DNA of 17,500 bases from Halocaridina rubra (Eukaryota > Arthropoda > Malacostraca > Decapoda > Atyidae): positions 135,001 through 152,500 of the forward strand of contig JAXCGZ010015143.1 in assembly GCA_037179515.1 (NCBI GenBank). Reading direction: 5' to 3'. A program made the position numbers and the translations under genes. Below, piece by piece: positions 1 through 14,324 of this stretch (within the stretch, counting starts at the first letter, position 1; each line of letters starts with the position of its first letter). The notes under the pieces were generated by a model, which was given only the letters and a program-made list of their open reading frames with translations, was not told the origin of the DNA and did no database searches.

Positions 1-269
<269 letters not shown>

Positions 270-309
270 CAAATAAACACATTACCATATGTGAAAACAT
301 GAATCATAA

Positions 310-382
310 TACCCCGATTGGGACTGGAACCTAGAACACTTAATTACTGTGCCAAGGCGCAATCAACAAAATCTTAGAAGGT
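310..382 (-). other. tRNA-like head, unit M1
   Basis: Minus-oriented head. The B box, read on the minus strand, is GGTTCCAGTCCC (320-331), one change from the other units. The A-box end is degraded, and a run of AAATC-like sequence replaces part of the D-arm region. It is probably a dead promoter. Confidence 0.7.
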
Positions 383-583
383 TAAATGGCTAACGAACCT
401 TCCAGCTTTATCTGCTACACTAGGAATGAACGATTTTTATCTGAATGCCACTCTTTTCATATTACAGTTTCCCCCAGCCTCACACGTGGCTTAATTTTCG
501 CATTTAATTCAAATCTCAAGCTAATAGGGATCAACAATAATCAAATAAGCAAGTTGCCATATGTGAAAACAGGAACCATATTT

Positions 584-655
584 TACCCTGACTGGGACTC
601 GAACCTGGGACACATAATGACTGTACCAAGGTGCTATTAACTACGCCACAGAAGT
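584..655 (-). other. tRNA-like head, unit M2
   Basis: Minus-oriented head. The B box read on the minus strand is GGTTCGAGTCCC (594-605), a match to the GGTTCGANNCC consensus. The A-box region reads TGGCGTAGTTAA, which keeps the core but not the final GG. It lies inside the left arm of the large inverted repeat. Confidence 0.75.
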
Positions 656-800
656 TTAAAAGGGAAACAAATCTTGCAGCTTTATCTGCTATACTAGGAA
701 TGAACGCATTCTATCTGAATGCCACTCTGTTCATATTACAGTTTTCCCCAACCTCACTCATAGTATAGCAGACAAAGCTGTAAGGTTTGTTTCCCTTTTA

Positions 801-875
801 ACCTTTTGTGGTGTAGTTGGTAGCACCTTGTCACACAGTAATTGTGTGTCCTAGGCTCGAGTCCCAGTTGGGGTA
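801..875 (+). other. tRNA-like head, unit P1
   Basis: The A box TGGTGTAGTTGG (809-820) matches TRGYNNANNNGG fully. The B box GGCTCGAGTCCC (854-865) has one mismatch. The anticodon-arm equivalent can form a CACAC/GTGTG stem. It lacks the T-run that follows most other units (the sequence reads TGTGTTC). Confidence 0.78.
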
Positions 876-1076
876 AAATATGATTCATGTGTTCACATAT
901 GGTAATGTGCTTATTTGGTTATTGTTTATCCCTATTAGATTGAGATTTGAATTAAATGCGAAAATTAAGCCACAAGTGAGGTTGGGGGAAACTGTAATAT
1001 GAACAGAGTGGCATTCAGATAGAATGTGTTCATTCCTAGTATAGCAGATAAAGCTGTAAGGTTTGTTTCCCTTTTA

Positions 1077-1149
1077 TCCTTCTGTGGTGTAGTTGATAGC
1101 ACCTTGGCACAGTAATTATGTGTCCTAGGTTCGAGTCCCAGTCAGGGTA
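1077..1149 (+). other. tRNA-like head, unit P2
   Basis: The B box GGTTCGAGTCCC (1128-1139) is a full consensus match. The A box ends in GA instead of GG (1085-1096). A GCACA/TGTGT stem closes a 7-base loop GTAATTA; read as a tRNA this would put T at position 33 and AAT as anticodon. The D stem GGTG can face ACC/GCC. A TTTT run follows at 1165-1168. Confidence 0.8.
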
Positions 1150-1349
1150 CAATATGATTCATGATTTTGCATATGGTAATGTGTTTATTTGATTATTGTT
1201 GATCCCTATTAGATTGAGATTTGAATTAAATGCAGAAACGAAGTCACGAGTGAGGTTGGGGGAAACTGTAATATGAAAATAGTGGCATTCAGATAGAATG
1301 TGTTAATTCCTAGTTTTGCAGATAAGCTGTAAGGTTTGTTTCCCTTTTA

Positions 1350-1422
1350 ACCATCTGTAGTGTAGTTGGTAGCGCCTCGGCACAGTAATTATGTATCCTA
1401 AGTTCGAGCCCCAGTTGGGGAA
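1350..1422 (+). other. tRNA-like head, unit P3
   Basis: The A box TAGTGTAGTTGG (1358-1369) matches consensus. The B box AGTTCGAGCCCC (1401-1412) has one first-base change. A TTTTT run at 1437-1441 lies about 15 bases past the head, where a Pol III terminator would be expected. Confidence 0.78.
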
Positions 1423-1624
1423 AAATATGATTCATGTTTTTACATGTGATCATGTGTACTTAGTTGATATTTGTTGATCCCTATTAGATTGAGATTTGAA
1501 TTAAATGAGAAAACGAAGCCATGAGTGAGGTTTTGGGATACTGTAATATGAACAGTGTGGCATTTATATAGAATGCGTTCATTTCAAATATAGCAGATGA
1601 AGCTGTAAGGTTTGTTTTCCTTTT

Positions 1625-1697
1625 AATCTTCTGTGGTGTAGTTGGTAGCGCCTTGGCACAGGAATTATGTGTCCTAGGCTCGAGTCCCTATCGGGGT
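1625..1697 (+). other. tRNA-like head, unit P4
   Basis: The A box TGGTGTAGTTGG (1634-1645) matches consensus. The B box GGCTCGAGTCCC (1677-1688) has one mismatch. TTTT follows at 1713-1716. Confidence 0.78.
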
Positions 1698-1898
1698 AAA
1701 ATATGATTCATGTTTTCACATATGACATTGTGCTTATTTGATAACTGTTGATCCCTATTAGATTGAGATTTGAATTAAATGCGAAAACGAAGCCACGAGT
1801 GAGGTTTGGGAAAATTGTAATGTAAACAAAGTGGCATTCAGATAGAATATGTTCATTTCTAGTATAACAGATAAGCTGTAAGGCTTGTTTCCCTTTTA

Positions 1899-1971
1899 TC
1901 CATCTGTAGTGTAGATGGTAGCGCCTTGGCACAGTAATTAGGTGTTCTAGGTTAGAGTCCCAGTTGGGGTT
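1899..1971 (+). other. tRNA-like head, unit P5
   Basis: The A box TAGTGTAGATGG (1907-1918) matches consensus. The B box GGTTAGAGTCCC (1950-1961) has lost the invariant C of TTCGA. TTTTT follows at 1986-1990. Confidence 0.75.
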
Positions 1972-2172
1972 AAATATGATTCATGTTTTTACATATGGTA
2001 ATGTGCTTATTTGATTTTTGTTGATCCCGATTTGATTGAGATTTGAATTAAATGCGAAAACGAAGCCCAGATTGAGGTTGGGAGAAACTGTTATATGAAC
2101 AGAGTGGCATTCAGATGGAATGCGTTCATACCTAGTATAGCAAATAAAGCTGTAAGGTTTGTTTCCCTTTTA

Positions 2173-2210
2173 ACCTTCTGTGTGCAGTTGGTAGTGCCTT
2201 GGCACAATTA
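2173..2210 (+). other. Truncated tRNA-like head, unit P6
   Basis: Only the first half of a head remains. The A-box region has a deletion (TGTGCAGTTGG), and the sequence departs from the repeat just after GGCACAATTA, about ten bases before the (AT)n tract. The B box, which should lie near 2223, is absent, so the microsatellite has replaced or expanded into the unit. Confidence 0.75.
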
Positions 2211-2217
2211 AATATTA

Positions 2218-2994
<777 letters not shown>

Positions 2995-3362
2995 GTGACG
3001 CTGTCATCACTGTGTCCAGGGCTGGATCCACTCGCAATGTCATTCCTCCTCTCTCGGCCTCTGTGGGAAAGTCAGCTAAACGTGATGGCAGCCGTGATAT
3101 TCCAGGTCTCGAGTTAGAAGAGGACGATGAGGAGGAGGAGGAGGATATTGAGGAAGACAGGAGGACTGATTACTCTAGTACTGACGACGATGATGATGAA
3201 GAGAACGACTACTATGAAGAAGTAGAGGAAGAAGTCCTCGAAGAGGTGTTGATTGAAGATGACGAAGTTTCCCGTCCAATGAGCTCTGCTACAACCCGAG
3301 ACAGTGGAATATCCATTTTCTCTGGTTCCAATGAAAGTGAGGCTCTCACAGAAAACGGACAG
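2995..3362 (+). CDS. Internal exon of an unidentified acidic protein (partial gene)
   Basis: An open 368-bp stretch bounded by a good acceptor (TTCTTTTCCGTAG, AG at 2993-2994) and a good donor (CAG|GTAAGC, GT at 3363-3364). Two bases complete a codon from the preceding exon, then 122 codons run to the donor, which falls on a codon boundary. The frame begins DAVITVSRAGST and has a basic/serine-rich start (KSAKRDGSRD). A block of about 55 residues dominated by Glu and Asp follows (roughly 3112-3276), interspersed with Tyr. The end is Ser-rich and contains DSGISIFSGS. No transmembrane segment or fold is visible; the segment looks disordered. Without the splice the frame runs about 80 bases into the intron and stops. 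I do not recognise the protein. An exon is favoured over chance because splice signals, frame, GC rise and a coherent disordered-protein composition all coincide. The rest of the gene lies outside the window or beyond the repeats. Confidence 0.72.
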
Positions 3363-3535
3363 GTAAGCACCACAAAATTCATTCATGTTTATCTACACCA
3401 GAAGCTAAATTTTATTTTATTTTTTAGAGGTTTCTGTTGTTTATAATTAACCTATGAGGGAGTATCTATTTATTCGGTATCATGCATACCTTATTGGTGA
3501 CACTCGTTTTAAGATCTTAATACACGTTTCGCTGC

Positions 3536-3537
<2 letters not shown>
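3363..3537 (+). other. Probable intron sequence downstream of the exon
   Basis: Starts with GTAAGC and is AT-rich, with no coding signal. It runs into an (AT)n tract at 3538. Confidence 0.6.
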
Positions 3538-3623
<86 letters not shown>

Positions 3624-3630
3624 CATATAC
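3538..3630. repeat. (AT)n microsatellite at the 3' end of the RTE-like element
   Basis: About 80 bases of pure AT, then ATACATACATATAC. On the minus strand it lies immediately after the RTE 3' UTR, so it is either the element's own repeat tail (RTE-type elements often end in short tandem repeats) or the target tract. Confidence 0.93.
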
Positions 3631-3880
3631 CTTGGCTGTATCCCCCTTTAATTGGGGGGTAGCCGACATCAAGAAAGGAAAACAAATAGGGGGATTACTT
3701 TGCTCTATGGGCAATGACGAGGGAGTTAGCGACTGTTCAGATGGCAATGCTGGAGTGCCACAGCCCATCCTCCCGGCTCTTCCACAACCTGTGTCGCTTC
3801 ACAACTGCCAGCTCCTCCTACTGCCCCTACCACAGGGCTATCTCTATAAGATGCAGCCCCGTGGTAACAGCAGATGCCCA
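3631..3880 (-). other. RTE-1 3' UTR
   Basis: About 250 bases between the RT stop (3881-3883) and the AT tail. Near the end, a C5/G5 inverted repeat (3642-3646 with 3654-3658) can form a short stem with a 7-base loop. Terminal hairpins are common in templates recognised by non-LTR reverse transcriptases; that role here is inference. Confidence 0.65.
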
Positions 3881-6794
<2,914 letters not shown>

Positions 6795-6799
6795 TGTTT

Positions 6800-6832
6800 A
6801 CGGGAAAGAACCCAAAGCTCGTATCTTCCCGT
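6800..6832 (-). other. CR1 copy A 3'-UTR stem-loop
   Basis: ACGGGAA (6800-6806) pairs with TTCCCGT (6826-6832). It lies between the ORF2 stop and the terminal repeats. Copy B keeps the outer pairs. It is a plausible recognition structure for the element's reverse transcriptase. Confidence 0.55.
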
Positions 6833-6856
6833 CTCCTCATCGGTTCCATTTTATAC

Positions 6857-9763
6857 TTAGTGATACTTATCATACCTATCCTTAAAACTATGGATTGAGA
6901 TAGCATTAACTACCGCCTCGCTTAGCCAATTCCAATTATCAACTACTCTTACACTGAAAAAGTATTTCCTTACATCCTGCAAAGAAGTTTTCTTACGAAG
7001 CTTCAAACTATGACCTCTAGTTCTACAGCCCGCCATATCAAAATATCGATCCCTATCCACTCTATCATAACCATGAAGGAATTTAAAGACTGTCACCATA
7101 TCCCCCCTCACTCTTCTAGCTTCGAGTGATGGTAAGTCTAATTCCCTCAGCCTCTCATCATAACTGAGATTGCGTATTTCTGGCACCAGTTTCGTGGCAT
7201 GTCTTTGAACTTTTTCAAGCTTAGCTATGTGCTTTTTCAAGTGCGGATTCCAAAAGGGGGCTGCATATTCGAGTTTTGGCCTCACATAGGTTACATAAAT
7301 ATTTCTGAACATTTCCTTGTCCATGTGCCTGAAGGCTACCCTTACATTTGATAAGAATGCATATGCTGCCCGTACTATGCCATTTATATGTATTTCTGGA
7401 GACAAATCTGCCAGTATGTTTACTCCTAGATCTCTCTCATTTTCTGTTTCTTGAAGTTGTACTCCAGCCACCGAGTAGTCAAGCTTGGGCCTTCTTGCAC
7501 TTGTACCCATTCTCATTACCTTACATTTTGAAGTATTGAATTTCATTAGCCACTTTTCTGACCACTCATGCAGATTATTTAGATCCTCCTGAAGTTCTCT
7601 ACCATTGTTCTCGTTTTTTGCTTTCTTCACAATCTTTGCATCATCTGCAAACATATTCATGAATGAATTTACAGACTCTGGTAGGTCATTTACATATACA
7701 AGGAACAAAAGTGGCCCTAACTCTGAACCCTGTGGAACTCCACTACTAACTCTTCTCCATTCAGACACTGAGTGTCTTACTCTAACCCTCTGTTCCCTTC
7801 CTTCTAAGTAAGTTTTTATCCATTCCAAAACATTTCCACCTATTCTAGCCATTGATTGCAGCTTCCTAATAAGTCTCCCATGTGGAACAGTGTCAAACGC
7901 TTTCTGGAAGTCTAGGAATATGCAATCTGCCCAGCCCTCTCTTTCCTGTAAGATTTGGCTTACCTCATCATAAAATTCTAATAAGTTTGTTACTGTTGAT
8001 CTACCTTCTCTGAAGCCATGTTGCCTCACTGACAAAAAGCTGAAGGATTCCAAGTGAAAAGAGATATGTTTCCTTAGTAGTTTCTCCATAACTTGGCAAA
8101 CTATGCTGGTCAAGGAAACTGGTCTATAGTTCAGAGCCGTATCCCTCCTTCCCTTTTTGAAGATAGGTATCACATTTGCTTGTTTCCAGCATCTTGAAAT
8201 CTCCCCCGACTCCAGTGACTCCTTAAATATGATACTTAGTGCCACTGATATTGTGTTTGCGCATTTTTTAAGCACATGAGGGGATATGTCATCAGGACCT
8301 GTAGCTTTATGAACATCTAAATCCATCAGCGCTTTGCATACCTCTGTGGCTGTAAGGTTGATGTTCTCTAATACCGGCCCTTGAGCTTCTATCACTGCAA
8401 TCTGAGGGGGTGGGGTATTTTCTACTGTAAATACTGACTGAAACTCCTTGTTCAATTCTTTGCAGATCTCTTCATCCGTCTCAGTGATGCTTCCATCCGC
8501 TCTCTTTAGCCTTAAAACCTGTTCTTTTACCTTCAGTTTTCCTCTGATAAAGCTGTGGAAAAGCTTGGGATTTTCTTTAGCCTTCCTGGTGATGTCCCTC
8601 TCATAGTCTCTCTCTGCCTCTCTCCTTTTACTTAGGTAGTCATTTCTTGCTCTTTTGTAGGTTTGGCAGGCATTTATGTTTTTTCTCCTCCTATACCTTT
8701 TCCAGCATTTGTCTCTCCACTCCTTAGCTCTTTTACACCCATTATCGAACCATTTCTCTCTGGCATGAATTACACCTACTTTGGTGACAGGTATGCAGCA
8801 ATCTACTATCTTCCCATATTTCTCACAAAAGATGTCATACATTTCTTGTACAGATTTGTTGTAAAATAAGGTTCTCCAGTCAATAACTGCAAAAAGCTCA
8901 TTCATTTTGATGTAATCTCCTTTCGGATAGTTCCTCCTCATGTCCTCAGTGCCTCTACTCTCAGGAAGAATATCTTCAATGATATACTCCATCAACAACA
9001 CACATTGGTCACTCTTTCCAATTGGTGGTTCATACTCAATTTTTTTTCAATATCCAACACATTATCTGTGAACACTAGATCAAGTAGTGATGGCTCATCC
9101 CCACCCCTGGCCCTTGTTGGTTCCATTACATGTTGGTGTAGGAAATTCCCTTGTACGCAATCTAGGAATCTTGCCCCGAATGAGTCCTCACCACTGTGTA
9201 TGTCAAGATTTATCCAATCTATCTCTTTATGATTAAAGTCTCCCATAATCAAAATCCTACATTTTTTTTCCCGTGCCATGTTAACAACTGAGTTTATGAC
9301 TTCAATAGTACCTATATGACTTTCCTCATAAACTTCAAGCCTATTTTGGTTCCTTGGTGGGTTGTATACAACAGTTATTATAATGCTCTCTGACCCAGTT
9401 TTTATGCGAGCAACAAAAAAATTCCTTGAACTCACTTTCTATAGCCAAGTTTATTTCTTCGACTTGAATCCTTTCACTTATGAGCAGTGCTATCCCTCCT
9501 CCAGTCCTCTCAGATCTTTCGACCCTTAGAATTCTGAAACCCTTAGGAAAAACTGTGACACTGTTTATGTCCTCACTCAATTTAGTCTCTGTAATTGCTA
9601 CTATATCTGCCTTACTGTTGTGAATCCTATCTTTTAATTCTACTGCCTTACCAGCTAATCCATCAGAATTTGTGTATAGCAATCTTAATGAGGGCCCATC
9701 CCCTGATCTTCTGTCATTATCTTCTTTATCTCCCCTTTGTCTGGAAGAACTCTGTAATGAAAA
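6857..9763 (-). pseudogene. CR1 copy A ORF2: endonuclease broken by two frameshifts, RT frame intact
   Basis: The RT portion is open for 714 codons (9001-6857). Residue positions in that stretch: KATGPDDI 232-239; FLDFQKAFD 362-370 with catalytic Asp 364; GVPQGSELGP 421-430; FADD 451-454; CR1-type C-terminus 620-714. The endonuclease begins in the same frame (LLYTNSDG, ITETKL, GGGIALL) at 9682 and is open upstream to 9778. It then breaks at an A7 run near 9414-9421 (six bases in copy B) and at a T8 run near 9040-9047 (T6 in copy B); together these add three bases, so the frame is restored before the RT. The SDH motif reads SDQ (CAC to CAA), removing the catalytic His. The TTG at 9682-9680 is not an initiator, and no ATG lies in this frame before the endonuclease core. 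Confidence 0.88.
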
Positions 9764-10602
9764 TTTTTCTTCTCTTCTTCATTTCTTTCATCATTTAACC
9801 TTCTTGCCTCTTGCAACAAGTTTTTGATCTTTCCCATCTCTTCCTGTGTTCTGTATTGTCTAATGAACACTTCTTTGAATTCTTGAAGGTCTTTTAGACT
9901 TTTTTTTCTCAAAAATATTTCCCTACATGTTTCCCCTCTCTCAAAGGTTACTTTTGTTGGTCTCGGCTTTCCTTCCCTCGAATATGTACCTAGTTGGTGT
10001 ATGTTTACAATATTCTCAGGACCACATACTACTCCAAGCTTTCTTATCAGGTCTACAACCCTAGCTTTATTTTCTTCAAGTCTCCCCTGCCATGTTGGCT
10101 CCTGGGACTCGCTTATGCCTGAGATTACCACTGTCTTCTCCTTATCAAGTGCCTGTCTGATGAGTGGGTTTGCCCTTTCCATCACAACGTCTTTCATTTT
10201 TTCGATTACTGTCTCTTTATAGTCAACTGTTTGTATGTTTTCCAGTGCCACCACCTTTACAGCCTCTTTTACTGCCACATTCCCCTTTAGTGCATCAGCA
10301 AAGGAAGTTTTCATGGCATCATTTTCCATATTCAGCTCCTGGAACTCTTTTCTGAACTGTTCAATGTTTTCCTTAATCTGGACATTCCAAGCAGCAATCT
10401 CGTCTCTCTCAGAAGAGAGCAGTGAACTAACATCTAATTCCTTTAGGTTGTCATTCAGCTGTTTGTTTTTATCTTCTTGTTTAGAAAGTCTAGATTCTAG
10501 TTGACTCTTTTCCCCTTCCAGCTTCTTTATTCTTTTTTCTAGTTCAAATCTCTCCTGCCCTTGTGCTTTATTTGCTTCCTTCAAAGATCTTATTTGCTCT
10601 CT

Positions 10603-10605
<3 letters not shown>
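9685..10605 (-). CDS. CR1 copy A ORF1 protein, 5'-truncated
   Basis: About 306 codons are open from the (GT)n junction to a TAA at 9685-9687; the Met start is missing. Residues 1-55 ([29 protein letters not shown]) read as a coiled coil, and a second helical charged region covers 70-100. SFADALKG at 101-108 resembles a short block seen in many ORF1 proteins. Residues 158-240 ([33 protein letters not shown]) look like an RRM-type fold, followed by a basic C-terminal segment to 306. This is the expected layout of a retrotransposon RNA-binding chaperone that coats element RNA. No CCHC zinc knuckle is visible. The frame continues into the AC repeat as His-Thr codons, which is an artefact. Confidence 0.8.
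9760..9766 (-). promoter_or_regulatory. Candidate -1 ribosomal frameshift site A_AAT_TTT
   Basis: In the ORF1 frame the minus strand reads A AAT TTT, matching the X_XXY_YYZ slippery pattern. A -1 slip here enters the ORF2 frame, which is open from just after a TGA at 9779-9781, through the ORF1 stop 73 bases downstream, and into the endonuclease. I see no strong downstream stem-loop; only a weak TTCTT/AAGAA pairing and AGGG/CCCT are possible. Function is inference. Confidence 0.4.
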
Positions 10606-11372
<767 letters not shown>

Positions 11373-11388
11373 TTACCTAATTGAGTTT

Positions 11389-11421
11389 ACGGGAAAGAGC
11401 CCAAAGCTCGCATATCCCCGT
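11389..11421 (-). other. CR1 copy B 3'-UTR stem-loop
   Basis: ACGGG (11389-11393) pairs with CCCGT (11417-11421). An inner GAGC/GCTC pair flanks CCAAA, where copy A has a mismatch. It is the counterpart of the copy A structure. Confidence 0.5.
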
Positions 11422-11445
11422 CTCCTGATCGGTTCCATTTTATAC

Positions 11446-14310
11446 TTAGTGATGCTTATCATACCTGTCCTTAAAACTATGGATTGAGATAGCATTAACT
11501 ACCTCCTCGCTTAGCCAATTCCAATTATCAACTACTCTTACACTGAAAAAGTATTTCCTTACATCCTGCAAAGAAGTTTTCTTACGAAGCTTCAAACTGT
11601 GACCTCTAGTTCTAGAGCCTGCCATATCAAAATATCGATCCCTATCCACTCTATCATAACCATGAAGGAATTTAAAGACTGTCACCATATCCCCTCTCAA
11701 TCTTCTAGGTTCGAGTGATGGTAAGTCTAATTCCCTCAGCCTCTCTTCATAACTGAGATTGCGTATTTCTGGCACCAGTTTCGTGGCATGTCTTTGAACT
11801 TTTTCAAGCTTAGCTATGTGCTTTTTCAAGTGTGGATTCCAAAAGGTGGCTGCATATTCGAGTTTTGGCCTTATATAGGTTACATAAATATTTCTGAACA
11901 TTTCCTTGTCCATGTGCCTGAAGGCTACCCTTACATTTGATAAGAATGCATATGCTGCCCTTACTATGCCATTTATATGTATTTCTGGAGACAAATCTGC
12001 CAGTATGTTTACTCCTAGATCTCTCTCATTTTCTGTCTCTTGAAGTTGTACTCCTGCCACCTAGTAGTCAAGCTTGGGCCTTCTTGCACTTGTACCCATT
12101 CTCATTACCTTACATTTTGAAGTATAGAATTTCATTAGCCACTTTTCTGACCACTCATGCAGATTATTTAGATCCTCCTGAAGTTCTCTACCATTGTTCT
12201 CGTTTTTTACTTTCTTCACAATATTTGCATCATCTGTAAACATATTCATGAATGAATTTACAGACTCTGGTAGGTCATTTACATATACAAAGAACAAAAG
12301 TGGCCCTAACTCTGAACCCTGTGGAACTCCACTACTAACTCTTCTCCATTCAGACACTGAGTGTCTTACTCTAACCCTCTGTTCCCTTCCTCCTAAGTAA
12401 GTTTTTATCCATTCCAAAACATTTCCACCTATTCTAGCCATTGCTTGCAGCTTCCTAATAAGTCTCCCATGCGGAACAGTGTCAAACACTTTCTGGAAGT
12501 CTAGGAATATGCAATCTGCCCAGCCCTCTCTTTCCTGTAAGATTCGGCTACCTCATCATAAAATTCTAATAAGTTTGTTACTGTTGATCTACCTTCTCTG
12601 AAGCCATGTTGCCTCACTGACAAAAAGTTGAAGGATTCCAAGTGAAGAGAGATATGTTTCCTTAGTAGTTTCTCCATAACTTTGCAAACTATGGTGGTCA
12701 AGGAAACTGGTCTATAGTTCAGAGCCGTATCCCTCCTTCCCTTTTTGAAGATAGGTATCACATTTGCTTGTTTCCAGCATCTTGGAATCTCCCCTGACTC
12801 CAGTGACTTTATAAATATGATACTTAGTGCCAGTGATATTGAGTTTGCGCATTTTTTAAGCACATGAGGGGATATGTCATCAGGACCTGTAGCTTAATGA
12901 ACATCTAAATCCATCAGCGCTTAGCATACCTCTGTGGCTGTAAGGTTGATGTTCTCTAATTCCGGCCCTTGAGCTTCTATCTCTGCAATCTGAGGGGATG
13001 GGGTATTTTCTACTGTAAATACTGACTGAAACTCTTTGTTCAATTCTTTGCAGATCTCTTCATCCGTCTCAGTGATGCTTTCATCCACACTCTTTAGCCT
13101 TAAAACCTGTTCTTTTACCTTCAGTTTTCCTCTGATAAAGCTGTGGAAAAGCTTGGGATTTTCTTTAGCCTTCCTGGTGATGTCCCTCTCATAGTCTCTC
13201 TCTGCCTCTCTCCTTTTACTTAGGTAGTCATTTCTTGCTCTTTTGTAGGTTTGGCAGACATTTATGTTTTTTCTCCTCCTATACCTTTTCCAGCATTTGT
13301 CTCTCCACTCCTTAGCTCTTTTACACCCATTATCGAACCATTTCTCTCTGGCATGAATTACACCTACTTTGGTGACAGGTATGCAGCAATCTACTATCTT
13401 CCCATATTTCTCACAAAAGATGTCATACATTTCTTGTACAGATTTGTTGTAAAATAAGGTTCTCCAGTCAATAACTGCAAAAAGCTCATTCATTTTGATG
13501 TAATCTCCTTTCGGATAGTTCCTCCTCATGTCCTCAGTGCCTCTACCCTCAGGCAGAATATCTTCAATGATATACTCCATCAACAACACACAGTGGTCAC
13601 TCTTTCCAATTGGTGGTTCATACTCAATTTTTTCAATATCCAACACATTATCTGTGAATACTAGATCAAGTAGAGATGGCTCATCCCCACCCCGGGCCCT
13701 CGTTGGTTCCATTACATGTTGGTGTAGGAAATTCCCTTGTATGCAATCTAGGAATCTTGCCCCGAATGAGTCCTCTCCACTGTGTGGGTCAAGATTTATC
13801 CAATCTATCTCTTTATGATTAAAATCTCCCATAATCAAAATCCTACATTTTTTATCCCGTGCCATGTTAACAACTGAGTTTATGACTTCAATAGTACCTA
13901 TATGACTTTCCTCATAAACTTCAAGCCTATTCTGGTTCCTTGGTGGGTTATATGCAACAGTTATTATAATGCTCTCTGACCCAGTATTTATGCGAGCAAC
14001 AAGAAATTCCTTGAACTCACTTTCTGTAGCCAAGTTTATTTCTTCAACTTGAATCCTTTCACTTATGAGCAGTGCTATCCCTCCACCAGCCCTCTCAGAT
14101 CTTCCAACCGTTAGTATTCTGAAGCCCTTAGGAAAAACTGTGACACTGTTTATTTCCTCACTCAACTTAGTCTCTGTAATTGCTACTATATCTGCCTTAC
14201 TGTTGTGAATCCTATCTTTTAATTCTACTGCCTTACCAGCTAATCCATCAGCATTTGTGTATAACAATCTTAATGAGGCCCCATCCCCTGATCTTCTGTC
14301 ATTATCTTCT
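11446..14310 (-). pseudogene. CR1 copy B ORF2: endonuclease intact, RT disrupted
   Basis: The endonuclease and linker are open for 448 codons from 14267 (a TTG, not a true start). Residue positions: N5 in YTNADG; E32 in ITETKL; GGGIALL 61-67; YNPPR 106-110; GDFN 147-150; SLLDLVFT 198-205; SDH 223-225. All expected catalytic residues of the apurinic-type fold are seen. Lesions then follow against copy A: Lys to TAA at 12921-12923; Lys to TAA at 12894-12896; a one-base deletion near 12549 before motif A; Ser (TCG) to TAG at 12061-12063. FADD has become FTDD in the RT active site, and KAFD has become KVFD. The C-terminal 204 codons after the last stop match copy A. It is a dead copy, but it preserves the better endonuclease sequence. 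Confidence 0.87.
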
Positions 14311-14324
14311 GTGTGTGTGTGTGT
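14311..14324. repeat. (GT)7 at the 5' truncation point of CR1 copy B
   Basis: Seven GT units separate the last base homologous to copy A from unrelated sequence. It is short, but matches the repeat type found at the other end of copy B and at both ends of copy A. Confidence 0.9.

Noticed and set aside
386..640. 84-codon open frame inside the tRNA-like array, and a similar one at 1708-1932 on the minus strand
   Set aside because: Both are the same repeat body read on the same relative strand. They include the tRNA-like heads and are interrupted in other monomers, so they are chance frames.
10235..10504. Plus-strand open frame of 89 codons
   Set aside because: It is antisense to the coiled-coil part of CR1 ORF1, which has clear protein features.
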